Shown in pieces: positions 15,811 through 24,476 of a stretch of DNA of 64,000 nucleotides. The notes under the pieces were generated by a model that was not told where the DNA came from, did no database searches, and saw nothing but the letters and a program-made list of their open reading frames with translations. Origin of the DNA: Brevibacillus panacihumi (GTDB lineage: Bacteria; Bacillota; Bacilli; Brevibacillales; Brevibacillaceae); contig NZ_RHHT01000029.1 of assembly GCF_003710985.1 (NCBI RefSeq), positions 1 through 64,000 on the forward strand, written 5' to 3'. The number at the start of each line of letters is the position of its first letter. Position 1 is the first letter of the stretch. Both the position numbers and the translations under genes were made by a program.

Positions 15811-16581
15811 TCACTTCGGCTGCATGCGGATGGCCCCGTCCAAGCGTATCGTCTCGCCGTTCAGCATGGTGTTTTCGATGATATGGCCCACAAGGCTGGC
15901 GTATTCCCGCGGCTCTCCCAGGCGCGGTGGAAAAGGAGCCATCGCTCCCATGGCATCCTTGGCAGCGCGCGGCAGCGTATCGAAAAGCGGCGTGTCGAAC
16001 AATCCGGGAGCAATCGTCATGACGCGAATGCCGTAAGGGGCGAGATCACGCGCAATCGGGAGTGTCATTCCCACAATGCCGCCTTTGGAGGCACTGTAGG
16101 CTGCCTGACCGACCTGTCCTTCATAGGCGGCGACCGAGGCTGTGTTGATGATGACACCTCTTTCTCCCTGCTCGTTTGGTTCATTGCCGGCCATCTGTTC
16201 TGCCACCAGCCGAATGACGTTGAAGGAGCCGATCAAATTGACAGAGATGACTTTGGAAAAGGCATCCATGCGATGCGGGCCGTTGCGAGACAAGGTTTTT
16301 TGGGCGATTCCGATGCCTGCACAGTTGACGGCAGCGTGAATGGTCCCGAAGGTTCCGGCGACCTGATCGACGGCATCCCGTACACTCTCTTCGCTCGTCA
16401 CGTCAGCATGGACGTAGGTGGCATAATCTCTTCCCAGCTCCTGAGCAAGCGCAATCCCCTTTTCCCGGGAAACATCCAGGATGGCCGCCTTCCCGCCACG
16501 TTCTACCACGTATCTCACTGTTGCTTCGCCTAGACCGGATGCTCCGCCTGTGACCGCGACGACAGTGTTTCGAATATCCAA
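15811..16581 (-). CDS. SDR oxidoreductase, 3-hydroxyacyl-CoA dehydrogenase type 2-like
   Basis: 256 residues, classical [13 protein letters not shown] binds the nucleotide; an acidic residue at ILDVSREKG indicates NAD rather than NADP; the catalytic Ser is in INTASVA and Tyr-x3-Lys in AAYSASKGG. Over its whole length, including [13 protein letters not shown] and [13 protein letters not shown], it resembles HSD10-type 3-hydroxyacyl-CoA dehydrogenases. It stands 170 bases after ubiD and could work with the enoyl-CoA hydratase of that cluster, or be separate. The intergenic stretch holds an inverted repeat but no certain promoter. Confidence 0.87.
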   Translation of the reverse strand: MDIRNTVVAVTGGASGLGEATVRYVVERGGKAAILDVSREKGIALAQELGRDYATYVHADVTSEESVRDAVDQVAGTFGTIHAAVNCAGIGIAQKTLSRNGPHRMDAFSKVISVNLIGSFNVIRLVAEQMAGNEPNEQGERGVIINTASVAAYEGQVGQAAYSASKGGIVGMTLPIARDLAPYGIRVMTIAPGLFDTPLFDTLPRAAKDAMGAMAPFPPRLGEPREYASLVGHIIENTMLNGETIRLDGAIRMQPK

Positions 16582-16683
16582 GCCATCCTCTCCTTCCTCT
16601 TTTCAGTTCCCAGAAAAAGGAATGCAAGTTGGATACCAGTCGAGCATTTCGTTGATCCTGTGCGTCTTTACACCGTTGTACTG

Positions 16684-16741
16684 TGTCCGGTTATGGCATG
16701 AAGCGTACAGTTTTTGGACAGAAATGGTTTTTTGCCGGACA
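16684..16741. other. Inverted repeat between ubiD-like and SDR genes
   Basis: TGTCCGG (16684-16690) mirrors CCGGACA (16735-16741) just after the ubiD stop. No T run follows on the minus strand, so it is not a standard terminator. Role unknown. Confidence 0.25.
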
Positions 16742-16750
16742 ATTGCCTTT

Positions 16751-18100
16751 TTACAGGTAATCCTCCAGGTTGATACCATCGTATTGTGGAATTTTGATCC
16801 GAAGATAGCGCATCGGCTCGCTGTCGAGTGGAATCGTACAATCGAATCCCAGCTTGGAGCCTACTCCTTCATCCGTAGAGGGATCCAGCTTCGAACCCTG
16901 GGCGCCATGGACAACTACCAGATCGCGCTCTGCCTGAAAACGTGTGGCGATCGCCCATTCGACTTCCTCCATATTAAAGATGTCGACGTCTTCATCCACT
17001 ACGACGACATGCTTGATGTCGAAGCTGTTTGCCAGTGCGGCCAATATCGCGTTTTTTCCCTCGCCTTCATTTCGCTTGAGAATGGACACGATGGCATGAT
17101 AACGACAGGTGCCGCCCAGGCTCATATGCACCGCCTTCACACCCGGTACCGTTTGTTTGATCGATTGCAGCAAACTGGCCTCCCGCGGAATACCCCCGAG
17201 CAGAAGATGCTCATAGCCCGCTGGCACGATGGTATAGAAGATCGGCTGATGACGATGCGTAATCGCCATGATTTCCACAACCTCTTTATCGCTTCTCGGT
17301 CCGTAGTATTTCGGAAACTCTCCAAACGGTCCCTCTGGCTCACGTACATGCGGCAGGATTTTTCCTTCCAGCACGATTTCGGCAAAAGCAGGCACGTCGA
17401 TGTCCACAGTCTCACAGCGAACGACCTCAAGCGGTTCACCTCGCAGCGCTCCCGCAATCTCCAGTTCATCTACCCCAAAGGGCGTACTTGCTTGCGAGGC
17501 CAGTAGGGTCAAGGGATCGACACCGATGACAATCGCACACTCCAGCGCCCTCCCTGCACTCTCCGCCTGTTTGTAGAGATGATAAGTATGTCTGGGGAGA
17601 AGCAACGCGCCGAGGCGATTCTTGCCCGTTACCTGCAGCCGATGAATGGAGACATTTTGCTTGCGCGTGACAGGGTCCCTGACGATGAAGAGTGCTGCAG
17701 TCAAATAGTTGCCCGCGTCCTTTTCATGATGAACCGGAATCGGCAACAACCGCATTAGATCGATGTCCTCCCTAATGATGTTCTCCTTTACAAGAGCCTC
17801 ATCATTTCCGACCTGCTTGCAGGGGAGCGGAGATGCGACCGCCTCCGTGAACCTCCTGATGACGTCATAAGGATCGGTCTCCATCGCCTCGGCAAACTGC
17901 TCCCGCGTCGAGCAGATGCCGGAGACCACAGGGATGCTGTAGTCTTCTACTTGTTTAAAAAAGGCCGCCTTCACACCATCAAGCTTTTTTGTGACTGCTG
18001 CCAGCTCGTACTGAAGGCTGACCTGCTTCTCGATGGTCGCAAGGCGTTCTGTCTGTCGCAAATACTCCAGCCAAGTGCGTAATGTCTGCGCTCTTCGCAT
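16751..18100 (-). CDS. UbiD-family prenylated-FMN (de)carboxylase
   Basis: 449 residues, the normal length of UbiD-type reversible decarboxylases acting on aromatic, heteroaromatic or unsaturated acids. Seen: the N-terminal domain with WLEYLRQTERL, the central EGPFGEFPKYYGPRS and the C-terminal VVVDEDVDIFNMEEVEWAIATR, all standard. It needs prenyl-FMN made by UbiX, and a ubiX gene lies in the same gene run (21642-22232). The strong site GGAGGGGGG precedes the ATG. The substrate is likely an aromatic acid produced or imported by the neighbouring enzymes; 4-hydroxybenzoate-like is a guess. It is the last gene of the long cluster. Confidence 0.9.
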   Translation of the reverse strand: MRRAQTLRTWLEYLRQTERLATIEKQVSLQYELAAVTKKLDGVKAAFFKQVEDYSIPVVSGICSTREQFAEAMETDPYDVIRRFTEAVASPLPCKQVGNDEALVKENIIREDIDLMRLLPIPVHHEKDAGNYLTAALFIVRDPVTRKQNVSIHRLQVTGKNRLGALLLPRHTYHLYKQAESAGRALECAIVIGVDPLTLLASQASTPFGVDELEIAGALRGEPLEVVRCETVDIDVPAFAEIVLEGKILPHVREPEGPFGEFPKYYGPRSDKEVVEIMAITHRHQPIFYTIVPAGYEHLLLGGIPREASLLQSIKQTVPGVKAVHMSLGGTCRYHAIVSILKRNEGEGKNAILAALANSFDIKHVVVVDEDVDIFNMEEVEWAIATRFQAERDLVVVHGAQGSKLDPSTDEGVGSKLGFDCTIPLDSEPMRYLRIKIPQYDGINLEDYL

Positions 18101-18121
18101 GGCTTCTCCCCCCTCCTTCGA

Positions 18122-18976
18122 TTAAACACTTGCTTGTTTCCCAAAAATATCCCGGTATCTGCGCTGATACATTCTCGTCAATCGCTCGCGCCCCCTCACC
18201 TCTGGCGGGGTCGGATACTCTTTTCCGTCCACGATGATCGGCTGGTCGTAGCGAATGAGGATATGCGGCAGGTATTCGTTGAGCAACGCATCGATACGCT
18301 TGGCGTGCAAGGGATTTCGAGCCAGCAGTTTCAGCATGCGCAACCCGAAGCCCACATGACGTCCTTCGTCTTCCTTGATGCGGGCGAATCCTTCTGCCAA
18401 TCCGGGGAGCAAGCCTTTGCTGCCGTATACGGCTTCAAAGACTTCATACCCCGTCATGGCCTGGACTCCCTCGATCACGCCCTGATAGTGGGTCAAGCCT
18501 TCCACCAAGGCAGCCTCCCGCTCTTCTTCCCCCAGTTCCAACGCTGCAAGCATGGTCTTTACCCGATCATCCAGCTTTTGTTGGACCACATTCTTGACTC
18601 CGGATATGCGCTCCCGGCCAAATACCTCCTGAAAATAACGCATGAAAAATTGCGTATGCTTGAATTCCTCCAGCAATTGCGTGCTTAAGAACGCCTGCTG
18701 CTCCGTCGAGGAACCCAGCATGATCCACGGACAGAATTTGAGAGCGACATTCTCCTCCGCATCCAAAAAACCGGTGCAGAAATGGATCAGATAACCCTTG
18801 AGATCCTCATCCAGCTCTGCAAAATCCTTTTTGTCCTGCGTCAGATCTATGGAGGCAGGGTCCCAGGTGCCAAAACGGATCGCTTTTCGATACAAATCCC
18901 ATGCCACCTCATCCGTGGTTTTGTCGAGACCTGGAATCAGATCGTCAGAAGTCGTCATATTGACTTGCTCCTTCAT
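18122..18976 (-). CDS. R2-like ligand-binding oxidase (R2lox), Mn/Fe ferritin-fold
   Basis: 284 residues, ribonucleotide reductase small-subunit superfamily but without the radical-transfer tail. Metal ligands appear complete: E74, E104 and H107 (EEFKHTQ), E169, E204 and H207 (DEGRH). The R2lox hallmark cross-link pair is also there: V77, three residues after E74, and Y164, five before E169, the spacing reported for the Val-Tyr ether link. R2lox proteins bind a fatty acid-like ligand and are thought to do two-electron oxidations; their physiological substrates are unknown. It lies 21 bases before ubiD and 30 after an alcohol dehydrogenase gene, which points to an oxygenation step in this catabolic cluster. 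Confidence 0.85.
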   Translation of the reverse strand: MKEQVNMTTSDDLIPGLDKTTDEVAWDLYRKAIRFGTWDPASIDLTQDKKDFAELDEDLKGYLIHFCTGFLDAEENVALKFCPWIMLGSSTEQQAFLSTQLLEEFKHTQFFMRYFQEVFGRERISGVKNVVQQKLDDRVKTMLAALELGEEEREAALVEGLTHYQGVIEGVQAMTGYEVFEAVYGSKGLLPGLAEGFARIKEDEGRHVGFGLRMLKLLARNPLHAKRIDALLNEYLPHILIRYDQPIIVDGKEYPTPPEVRGRERLTRMYQRRYRDIFGKQASV

Positions 18977-19006
18977 TTTTCATTCCTCCTCAACGAAATG
19001 AAATGA

Positions 19007-20173
19007 TTAAAACGCTTTTTGCAAAAGCTCCAGGACTTCCTGCTCGGTCGGCAGCCGGGGATTCCATTTCATCATGCCGCTTTTAAAGGAGTCTTTGGCG
19101 ATGTCGACCAGCTTAGCTTCTGGAACACCCACTTCCTGCAGTCTTTGCGGGAGACCAATATCACGGACAAGCTGACCAACCAATTCAGCTGCCGTTCCCG
19201 TTTCTTTCTGAACGCTGCCCAGAACATCTGCGATCAACTCCGCTTTTTCCGGACGCACCGGGGTATTGAACGCCACCACATGCGGCAGCAGCAAGCCGAT
19301 AGCCACCCCGTGCGGAACGTGGCAATGTCCAGAGAGCGCGCTACCGATGGCATGAGCAAGGCCTAAGAAGCCGTTGTTAAATGCCATCCCGGCCAGAACG
19401 CTGCCCTGGGACATTCCGATCCGGGCTTCCATGTCTGCTCCGTCTCGAACCGCTCGGCGCAAATGCGGCGCAATCATCTTCATCGCATGGATGGCGAGGG
19501 CATCGGAAGCCGGGCTGGAACGCAGGGAAAAAAACGTCTCGATCCCGTGGGCCAGCGCGTCAATTCCAGTCGCAGCCGTCATTTTTGCCGGCAAGCTCAA
19601 CGTCAGGGCAGGATCGATCAAGGCGGTCGATGGAGCCATATGCTGGCTTGTTACGGTTATCTTGACGTGGTTCTCCCAGTCGGAATAAACTCCAAAGATC
19701 GTCACCTCGCTCCCCGTGCCGGAAGTGGTCGGAATTGCAATCAACGGGATCGCGGATGCTGCAGGGACGCGATTGACGCCCGCATACTGGCCGATGCCGC
19801 CGCCATTTGCCGCCAACACGCGAATTCCCTTGGCCGTATCGATCGGACTGCCTCCCCCGATCGCCACCATGCAGTCGAAGGACTGCTGCTGGAACATGGC
19901 TGCGCCCGCTTGGATGGTCTCCAGACTGGGGTCAGGCTCGACATCGGCGTAGATCTGGTAATGAAGCCCTTTTTCTTCCAGTGAGTGTATCACTCCATCC
20001 AAAAGTCCCGCCTGTCGCACTCCTTGATCTGTGACGAGGAAGACGCGGCGTACGCCCATCGACAAAAGCATCTCTCCAAGACGGGATGCGCTGCCCACCC
20101 CGAACTGGACGTTGGTGGGCAAGTGAAAGGAAAAAGGGGATTCGATTCCCTGCACGCTTTGATTCGCACTCAT
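19007..20173 (-). CDS. Iron-containing alcohol dehydrogenase
   Basis: Group III Fe-ADH, 388 residues. GGGSPIDTAKG binds NAD(P); metal ligands are expected Asp in GIDALAHGIE and three His in the DALAH, GLAHAIG and GHCHVPHG regions, all visible. The family covers butanol, lactaldehyde and 1,3-propanediol dehydrogenases as well as maleylacetate reductases; the general ADH type is favoured by length and motifs. Its ATG overlaps the stop of the upstream aldehyde dehydrogenase (ATGA), so the two are translationally coupled: an alcohol-to-aldehyde-to-acid pair. Confidence 0.88.
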   Translation of the reverse strand: MSANQSVQGIESPFSFHLPTNVQFGVGSASRLGEMLLSMGVRRVFLVTDQGVRQAGLLDGVIHSLEEKGLHYQIYADVEPDPSLETIQAGAAMFQQQSFDCMVAIGGGSPIDTAKGIRVLAANGGGIGQYAGVNRVPAASAIPLIAIPTTSGTGSEVTIFGVYSDWENHVKITVTSQHMAPSTALIDPALTLSLPAKMTAATGIDALAHGIETFFSLRSSPASDALAIHAMKMIAPHLRRAVRDGADMEARIGMSQGSVLAGMAFNNGFLGLAHAIGSALSGHCHVPHGVAIGLLLPHVVAFNTPVRPEKAELIADVLGSVQKETGTAAELVGQLVRDIGLPQRLQEVGVPEAKLVDIAKDSFKSGMMKWNPRLPTEQEVLELLQKAF

Positions 20174-21645
20174 CGGTCTTCTCTCCCCTCTTCGCTCGGC
20201 AATTCATCGATTTCAAAATGAATATGCTTCGTCTCGCAGTACTCCATCAGTCCATCCACGCCCCGGGTGCGGCCTAATCCGCTCTGCTTGTATCCCCCGA
20301 ACTCTGCCTCCGGGAAATTTTTATTGTACGTATTGATCCAGACCGTCCCCGCGCGGATTCCTTTCGACATGCGCATCGCCCGATTCAGGTCACGAGTCCA
20401 CACCCCTGCTGACAGGCCGAAGTCTGAGTCATTCGCCATCTCGAGTGCCTCTTCTTCACTCGCAAAGCTTTGAACGGCGAGCACCGGACCAAATATTTCC
20501 TCGCGCACGACGCGGCAATGCGAAGGCAACTCATCGATGATTGTCGGTGCAAAAAAGCTTCCCTGATCAAATGCTCCGCCTGTAATCCGCTGGCCCCCTG
20601 TGACGATTTTTCCTTCCTTCCGCCCAATTTCACAGTAATTGGCGATTAGCTCCAACTGAGCCTGATTGACGACCGGTCCCATGTCGGTCGACTCTTCCAA
20701 TCCATTGCCGACACGCAGATTCTCCGCGTATCGCTTCATGCGCGACAAGACCTCGCCTTTTACGGATTCATGTACAAGCAGCCGTGAACCAGCCATGCAG
20801 ATCTGCCCCGCAGAGATGAAAATGGAACGGCCGATCACGGGAATGGCCTTGTCAAGATCGGCATCTGCAAATACCACATTGGGAGATTTTCCGCCCAATT
20901 CCAGCGCCAGCTTCTTGATATTGCTGGTGGCCATCTCCATGATCTGTTTACCTGTTGATGTATCCCCCGTGAAACTGATCATATCCATCTTCTTGCTCGT
21001 CCCCATTGCAGCCCCAATACTTCGGCCGGGACCTGTCACGATACTGACAATACCCTTGGTGAACTGCGGCACCTGATCAATCAGTTTGAATATTTCAACA
21101 GATATAGCTGGCGTGAGGCTAGCCGGTTTTACCAGCACCGCATTGCCCGCCGCGAGTGCCGGAGCAAGCTCCCGAATCATCAAAAGCGCAGGCCAATTCC
21201 ACGGCGATATGATCCCGACTACGCCGATCGGCTCCTTGGTGATGACGCCAAAATTATGCGGCTCCAGTTGCACAGAGCGGCCAAACACCGTCCGTGCCGC
21301 ACCTGCGAAATACTTTAGCGTATCGACACAGCCGGCCAGCTCCTGGCGGGATTCCTTGATCGTCTTTCCCTGCTCGCGGGTTAGAATGACAGCGAGGCGT
21401 TCGAGCTGCTCCTCCATTTTTTGCGCCAAGCCAAGCAATGCTTCATAACGCCTCTTGGGATTGTATCCCCAATCGCTTCTCTGAAAGACTTCGTACATTT
21501 TGTCTATCGCTTGCTCCACGTCCTGAACTGCAGAGTTCTGTGCGTATCCTACCAGCTCCCCCGTAGCGGGATTAAAAGATTCCAACCACTCTCCCGAAAC
21601 GGAGGACGTCCACTCTCCGCCAATGTAATTGTAATATCGGGTCAC
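20170..21645 (-). CDS. Aldehyde dehydrogenase
   Basis: ALDH superfamily, about 491 residues. The catalytic Glu is in LELGGKSPN and the Cys in SAGQICMAGSR; the oxyanion Asn is in SPWNWPALL. The closing stretch EAEFGGYKQSGLGR is typical of betaine/aminobutyraldehyde/aromatic ALDHs. The GTG at 21645 is chosen: GGAGGGG precedes it and its GTGA overlaps the ubiX stop, whereas a longer frame to 21690 runs well into ubiX. It probably oxidises the aldehyde made by the downstream Fe-ADH. Substrate unknown. Confidence 0.88.
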   Translation of the reverse strand: MTRYYNYIGGEWTSSVSGEWLESFNPATGELVGYAQNSAVQDVEQAIDKMYEVFQRSDWGYNPKRRYEALLGLAQKMEEQLERLAVILTREQGKTIKESRQELAGCVDTLKYFAGAARTVFGRSVQLEPHNFGVITKEPIGVVGIISPWNWPALLMIRELAPALAAGNAVLVKPASLTPAISVEIFKLIDQVPQFTKGIVSIVTGPGRSIGAAMGTSKKMDMISFTGDTSTGKQIMEMATSNIKKLALELGGKSPNVVFADADLDKAIPVIGRSIFISAGQICMAGSRLLVHESVKGEVLSRMKRYAENLRVGNGLEESTDMGPVVNQAQLELIANYCEIGRKEGKIVTGGQRITGGAFDQGSFFAPTIIDELPSHCRVVREEIFGPVLAVQSFASEEEALEMANDSDFGLSAGVWTRDLNRAMRMSKGIRAGTVWINTYNKNFPEAEFGGYKQSGLGRTRGVDGLMEYCETKHIHFEIDELPSEEGREDR

Positions 21646-22232
21646 CTGTACCCCTCCCTCTTTTTTTCTCCTTGCTCCATACCCTGCCATCTCTCAAACA
21701 GATGGGCTTCCAGACGAAATTGGTCGAGAGCCTTCTGCACGCTTTGATTCACGATGTCGTCGATGCTTTGCGGAAGATGGTAAAAAGACGGGACCGGGGG
21801 GAGAATGATTCCTCCCATCTGCGTGACCGCGAGCATCTGCTGGATATGGCCGAGGTGGAGCGGCGTCTCACGCAGCATCAGCACCAGCTTTCTGCGTTCC
21901 TTCAATTGCACATCCGCGGCTCTCGTCAACAGCTCGCTATTGTAGCTGTTGGCGATTCCGGAGAGGGTTTTGATGGAACATGGCGCAACGATCATGCCGT
22001 CGACCAGATACGAGCCGCTGGAAATCGCAGCCCCCAGATCCTGGTTGTCGTATACCTTGCTCGCCATCCTCCGCAAATCTTCCATCCGGTAATTCGTTTC
22101 GTACTCGATCGTGCGAATCGCTGTGTTGCTTACCACCAGATGAACCTCCACGCCCAATTTGCAGCATTGCTCTACGATCCGCACGCCATAAATGGCTCCG
22201 CTCGCCCCCGAAATCCCTACCACGAGTCGCAT
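21642..22232 (-). CDS. ubiX: UbiX-type flavin prenyltransferase
   Basis: 196 residues, flavoprotein that joins dimethylallyl (mono- or di-)phosphate to FMN to make prenyl-FMN, the UbiD cofactor. Marks: GISGASGAIYG at the N-terminus, IVAPCSIKTLSGIA, LMLRETPLH and PPVPSFYHLPQSIDD. The presence of ubiX and ubiD in one run shows that the cluster supplies its own cofactor. Its stop overlaps the next start. Also called bsdB/vdcB or pad1 in catabolic clusters. Confidence 0.92.
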   Translation of the reverse strand: MRLVVGISGASGAIYGVRIVEQCCKLGVEVHLVVSNTAIRTIEYETNYRMEDLRRMASKVYDNQDLGAAISSGSYLVDGMIVAPCSIKTLSGIANSYNSELLTRAADVQLKERRKLVLMLRETPLHLGHIQQMLAVTQMGGIILPPVPSFYHLPQSIDDIVNQSVQKALDQFRLEAHLFERWQGMEQGEKKREGYR

Positions 22233-22247
22233 GACAACCTCCTCTCG

Positions 22248-23588
22248 TTATTCAAAATTGCCCTTGGTCTCCGGTATCACCAAGCTGCCGATGACATACA
22301 CCACAAACACGGCGATTGAAAAGCCCATTAGCGAGTAAGGAATATTTTCGGTCGTTCCGCTCGCCAGCGTGACAAAGGTAGGCATCATGCCCCCGACCGC
22401 AAAGCCCATGTTCCAGGAAAGACCTGTTCCGCTCGACCGGATCGATGTCGGGAAGCGTTCATTGAGAAAAATCAGGATCGGGGCATAAGCTGCATTGCCC
22501 AAAAATGCCAGCGCGAGGGCGTAGAAGGTGATCATCGGGATTGAGGTTGCGCTTCCCAATTGAATGAAGAGAACAGGCAACAGAATCAGATTGATGAAGC
22601 CAATGAGCAAAAAGGTCTTTTTCCTGCCGATTACATCACTGAGATAGCCAAACAAGACGGCCGAAATGATGGCGCTTACACTTGCTCCCATGAGAATCAG
22701 AGAAGCGGTACCGCTGTACACCTTATTGATGACATTCAGGAAAGTAGGCAAATAACCGGATGTGAGATAGTAAGCCGTTCCGCCGCCGGTCACGAGCATG
22801 AGATTGACCAAAAGCACATTCCGGTATTGCGTGAAAATCATTTTGACAGGCGACCCCTCCGGTTTTTTCGCCGCTTCCTTTTTTTGCTGGGCTTGCAGCC
22901 ACAACGGGGATTCTTCCAGCGATTTGAAAACAAACACGCCTAGCACAGCGCTGAGGATGCCGGCAAAAAACATAAATCTCCAGCCCCATGCATCAAACGC
23001 TTCGCCGGGAAATGCTTCAGAGACAATAAAGTAGACGATGGAAGCGAGCAAAGCGCCCAGACCTGCACCTCCGCCCCCGACAAACCCGGACATGAATCCG
23101 CGCCATTTCGGCGGGACCGATTCTGTACCGATCGTATGCGTCGAGGCAACCACGCCGCCTACAAAAATGCCCTGCACCAGCCTGAGAATCAAAAAGATGA
23201 TCGATGCGCCGACACCAATCTGATGTACCGTCGGCAATGCTCCAAACAAGGCCGTGGCTACGCCGACACCGATGACAGCCACAATCATGGCTTTTTTGCG
23301 CCCTTTTCGGTCCGCGTACGAACCAAACAAAGCGGAGCCGATCGGCCGCATCAGAAGTGTGACGGCGAAGGAAGCATAGACAGCTGCCAGGGAAAGCGTA
23401 GGCAGCTCGGTGGGAAAAAAGAGCTTGCCAATTACGGGTGCCACATAAAGAAGGACAAAGAGATCAAACAAATCAAGAGCCCATCCCAGAAGAGATGCGA
23501 TCGATGCATTTACCATCTGGCGGCGGCTGATCTCTACCTTCGGCGGCTGATTGCTGGAAAGCACCGTCGTACTGTTTGTCATGGACAT
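22248..23588 (-). CDS. MFS transporter, metabolite:H+ symporter (aromatic acid/shikimate type)
   Basis: About 446 residues, twelve membrane segments. SYADRKGRKKA between segments 2 and 3, and FGYLSDVIGRKKT between 8 and 9, give the double motif of the MHS/AAHS branch that imports aromatic acids, proline-betaine, citrate or shikimate. The ATG at 23588 (MSMTNS) has GGAGG 8 bases upstream. It probably imports the substrate of the surrounding cluster. It differs clearly from the transporter at 1979-3247, so two importers serve the two aromatic gene sets. Confidence 0.85.
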   Translation of the reverse strand: MSMTNSTTVLSSNQPPKVEISRRQMVNASIASLLGWALDLFDLFVLLYVAPVIGKLFFPTELPTLSLAAVYASFAVTLLMRPIGSALFGSYADRKGRKKAMIVAVIGVGVATALFGALPTVHQIGVGASIIFLILRLVQGIFVGGVVASTHTIGTESVPPKWRGFMSGFVGGGGAGLGALLASIVYFIVSEAFPGEAFDAWGWRFMFFAGILSAVLGVFVFKSLEESPLWLQAQQKKEAAKKPEGSPVKMIFTQYRNVLLVNLMLVTGGGTAYYLTSGYLPTFLNVINKVYSGTASLILMGASVSAIISAVLFGYLSDVIGRKKTFLLIGFINLILLPVLFIQLGSATSIPMITFYALALAFLGNAAYAPILIFLNERFPTSIRSSGTGLSWNMGFAVGGMMPTFVTLASGTTENIPYSLMGFSIAVFVVYVIGSLVIPETKGNFE

Positions 23589-23669
23589 GTTCATAACCTC
23601 CAATCATCTATTGTTGAAGCGGAGCGCAGGCTCGGGTATTCGCTTTGTCAGCCCCGAGCCTCCCCTCTC

Positions 23670-24476
23670 TTACTTCCCGGTAAAATTCGGCTTCCTTTTT
23701 TCGTTGAAGGCTTCTACTCCTTCACGGAAGTCGTCCGTGCTGCGCAGCATGCCATAGGCATAGCCTTCGATCTCCAGTCCCGCGCTCAATGATCCCTCTT
23801 GGGAGGCGTTCAGCACCTGCTTCAAGACGCGCAGGGCAAGCGGCGAGTATTCCAGCAGCTCGTCGACGAGATCTGCTACAGCCTGCTCCAGTTTTTCCTG
23901 CGGCACGACTGTAGTGAGCAGCCCCCATTGATACGCTTCTGCGGCTGGAATTCGTCTTCCGCGCATGATCATATCCTTGGCGCGTCCCAAGCCTGCCAGT
24001 CTGGCGATTCGTTGGGTGCCGCCGCTTCCTGGAATCATGCCGAGCTTGATCTCCGGCAGGGCGAGCAATGTCGTATCGGAAGCGACGCGGAAGTCACACG
24101 CCATGGCGATCTCCAGCCCCACGCCGAAGGTATAGCCTTGCAGTTGAGCAATCACCGGCTTTGGCGAGCGTTCCGGAGCGGCGACATTTTTATGGAGAAC
24201 AGACAGTTCCTCGGGGTGGCGTTCCATGAACTGTGCAATCGTGCCCCCCGAAGAAAAAGCCTGGGTTCCCTCCCCTTTCAGCACGATGACACGCACATCA
24301 TCGTCTTCGTTCAGCTCCTGGAAAATCCGGTTCAACTGGGAGCGTCCTATAAAGCTGAGCGTATTCATTTTTTCCGGACGATCCAGGATGATGGTCGCGG
24401 TCTTTTTTTCCGCGTTTTTCTCGACGCGAATGTGATCCCACTGCGTAGCTGCGAGGCTGCTTGTTTGTTTTTCCAT
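23670..24476 (-). CDS. Enoyl-CoA hydratase/isomerase family protein
   Basis: Crotonase-fold protein, 268 residues. Oxyanion-hole parts are FSSGGTIAQF and YTFGVGLEIAMACDF; the catalytic Glu region is LPEIKLGMIPGSGGTQR. Members hydrate, isomerise, hydrolyse or open rings of CoA thioesters. Its ATG overlaps the stop of the upstream CoA ligase (TAATG), so a CoA ester formed by that ligase is the likely substrate. Whether it hydrates an enoyl-CoA or opens an alicyclic ring cannot be told from sequence. Confidence 0.88.
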   Translation of the reverse strand: MEKQTSSLAATQWDHIRVEKNAEKKTATIILDRPEKMNTLSFIGRSQLNRIFQELNEDDDVRVIVLKGEGTQAFSSGGTIAQFMERHPEELSVLHKNVAAPERSPKPVIAQLQGYTFGVGLEIAMACDFRVASDTTLLALPEIKLGMIPGSGGTQRIARLAGLGRAKDMIMRGRRIPAAEAYQWGLLTTVVPQEKLEQAVADLVDELLEYSPLALRVLKQVLNASQEGSLSAGLEIEGYAYGMLRSTDDFREGVEAFNEKRKPNFTGK

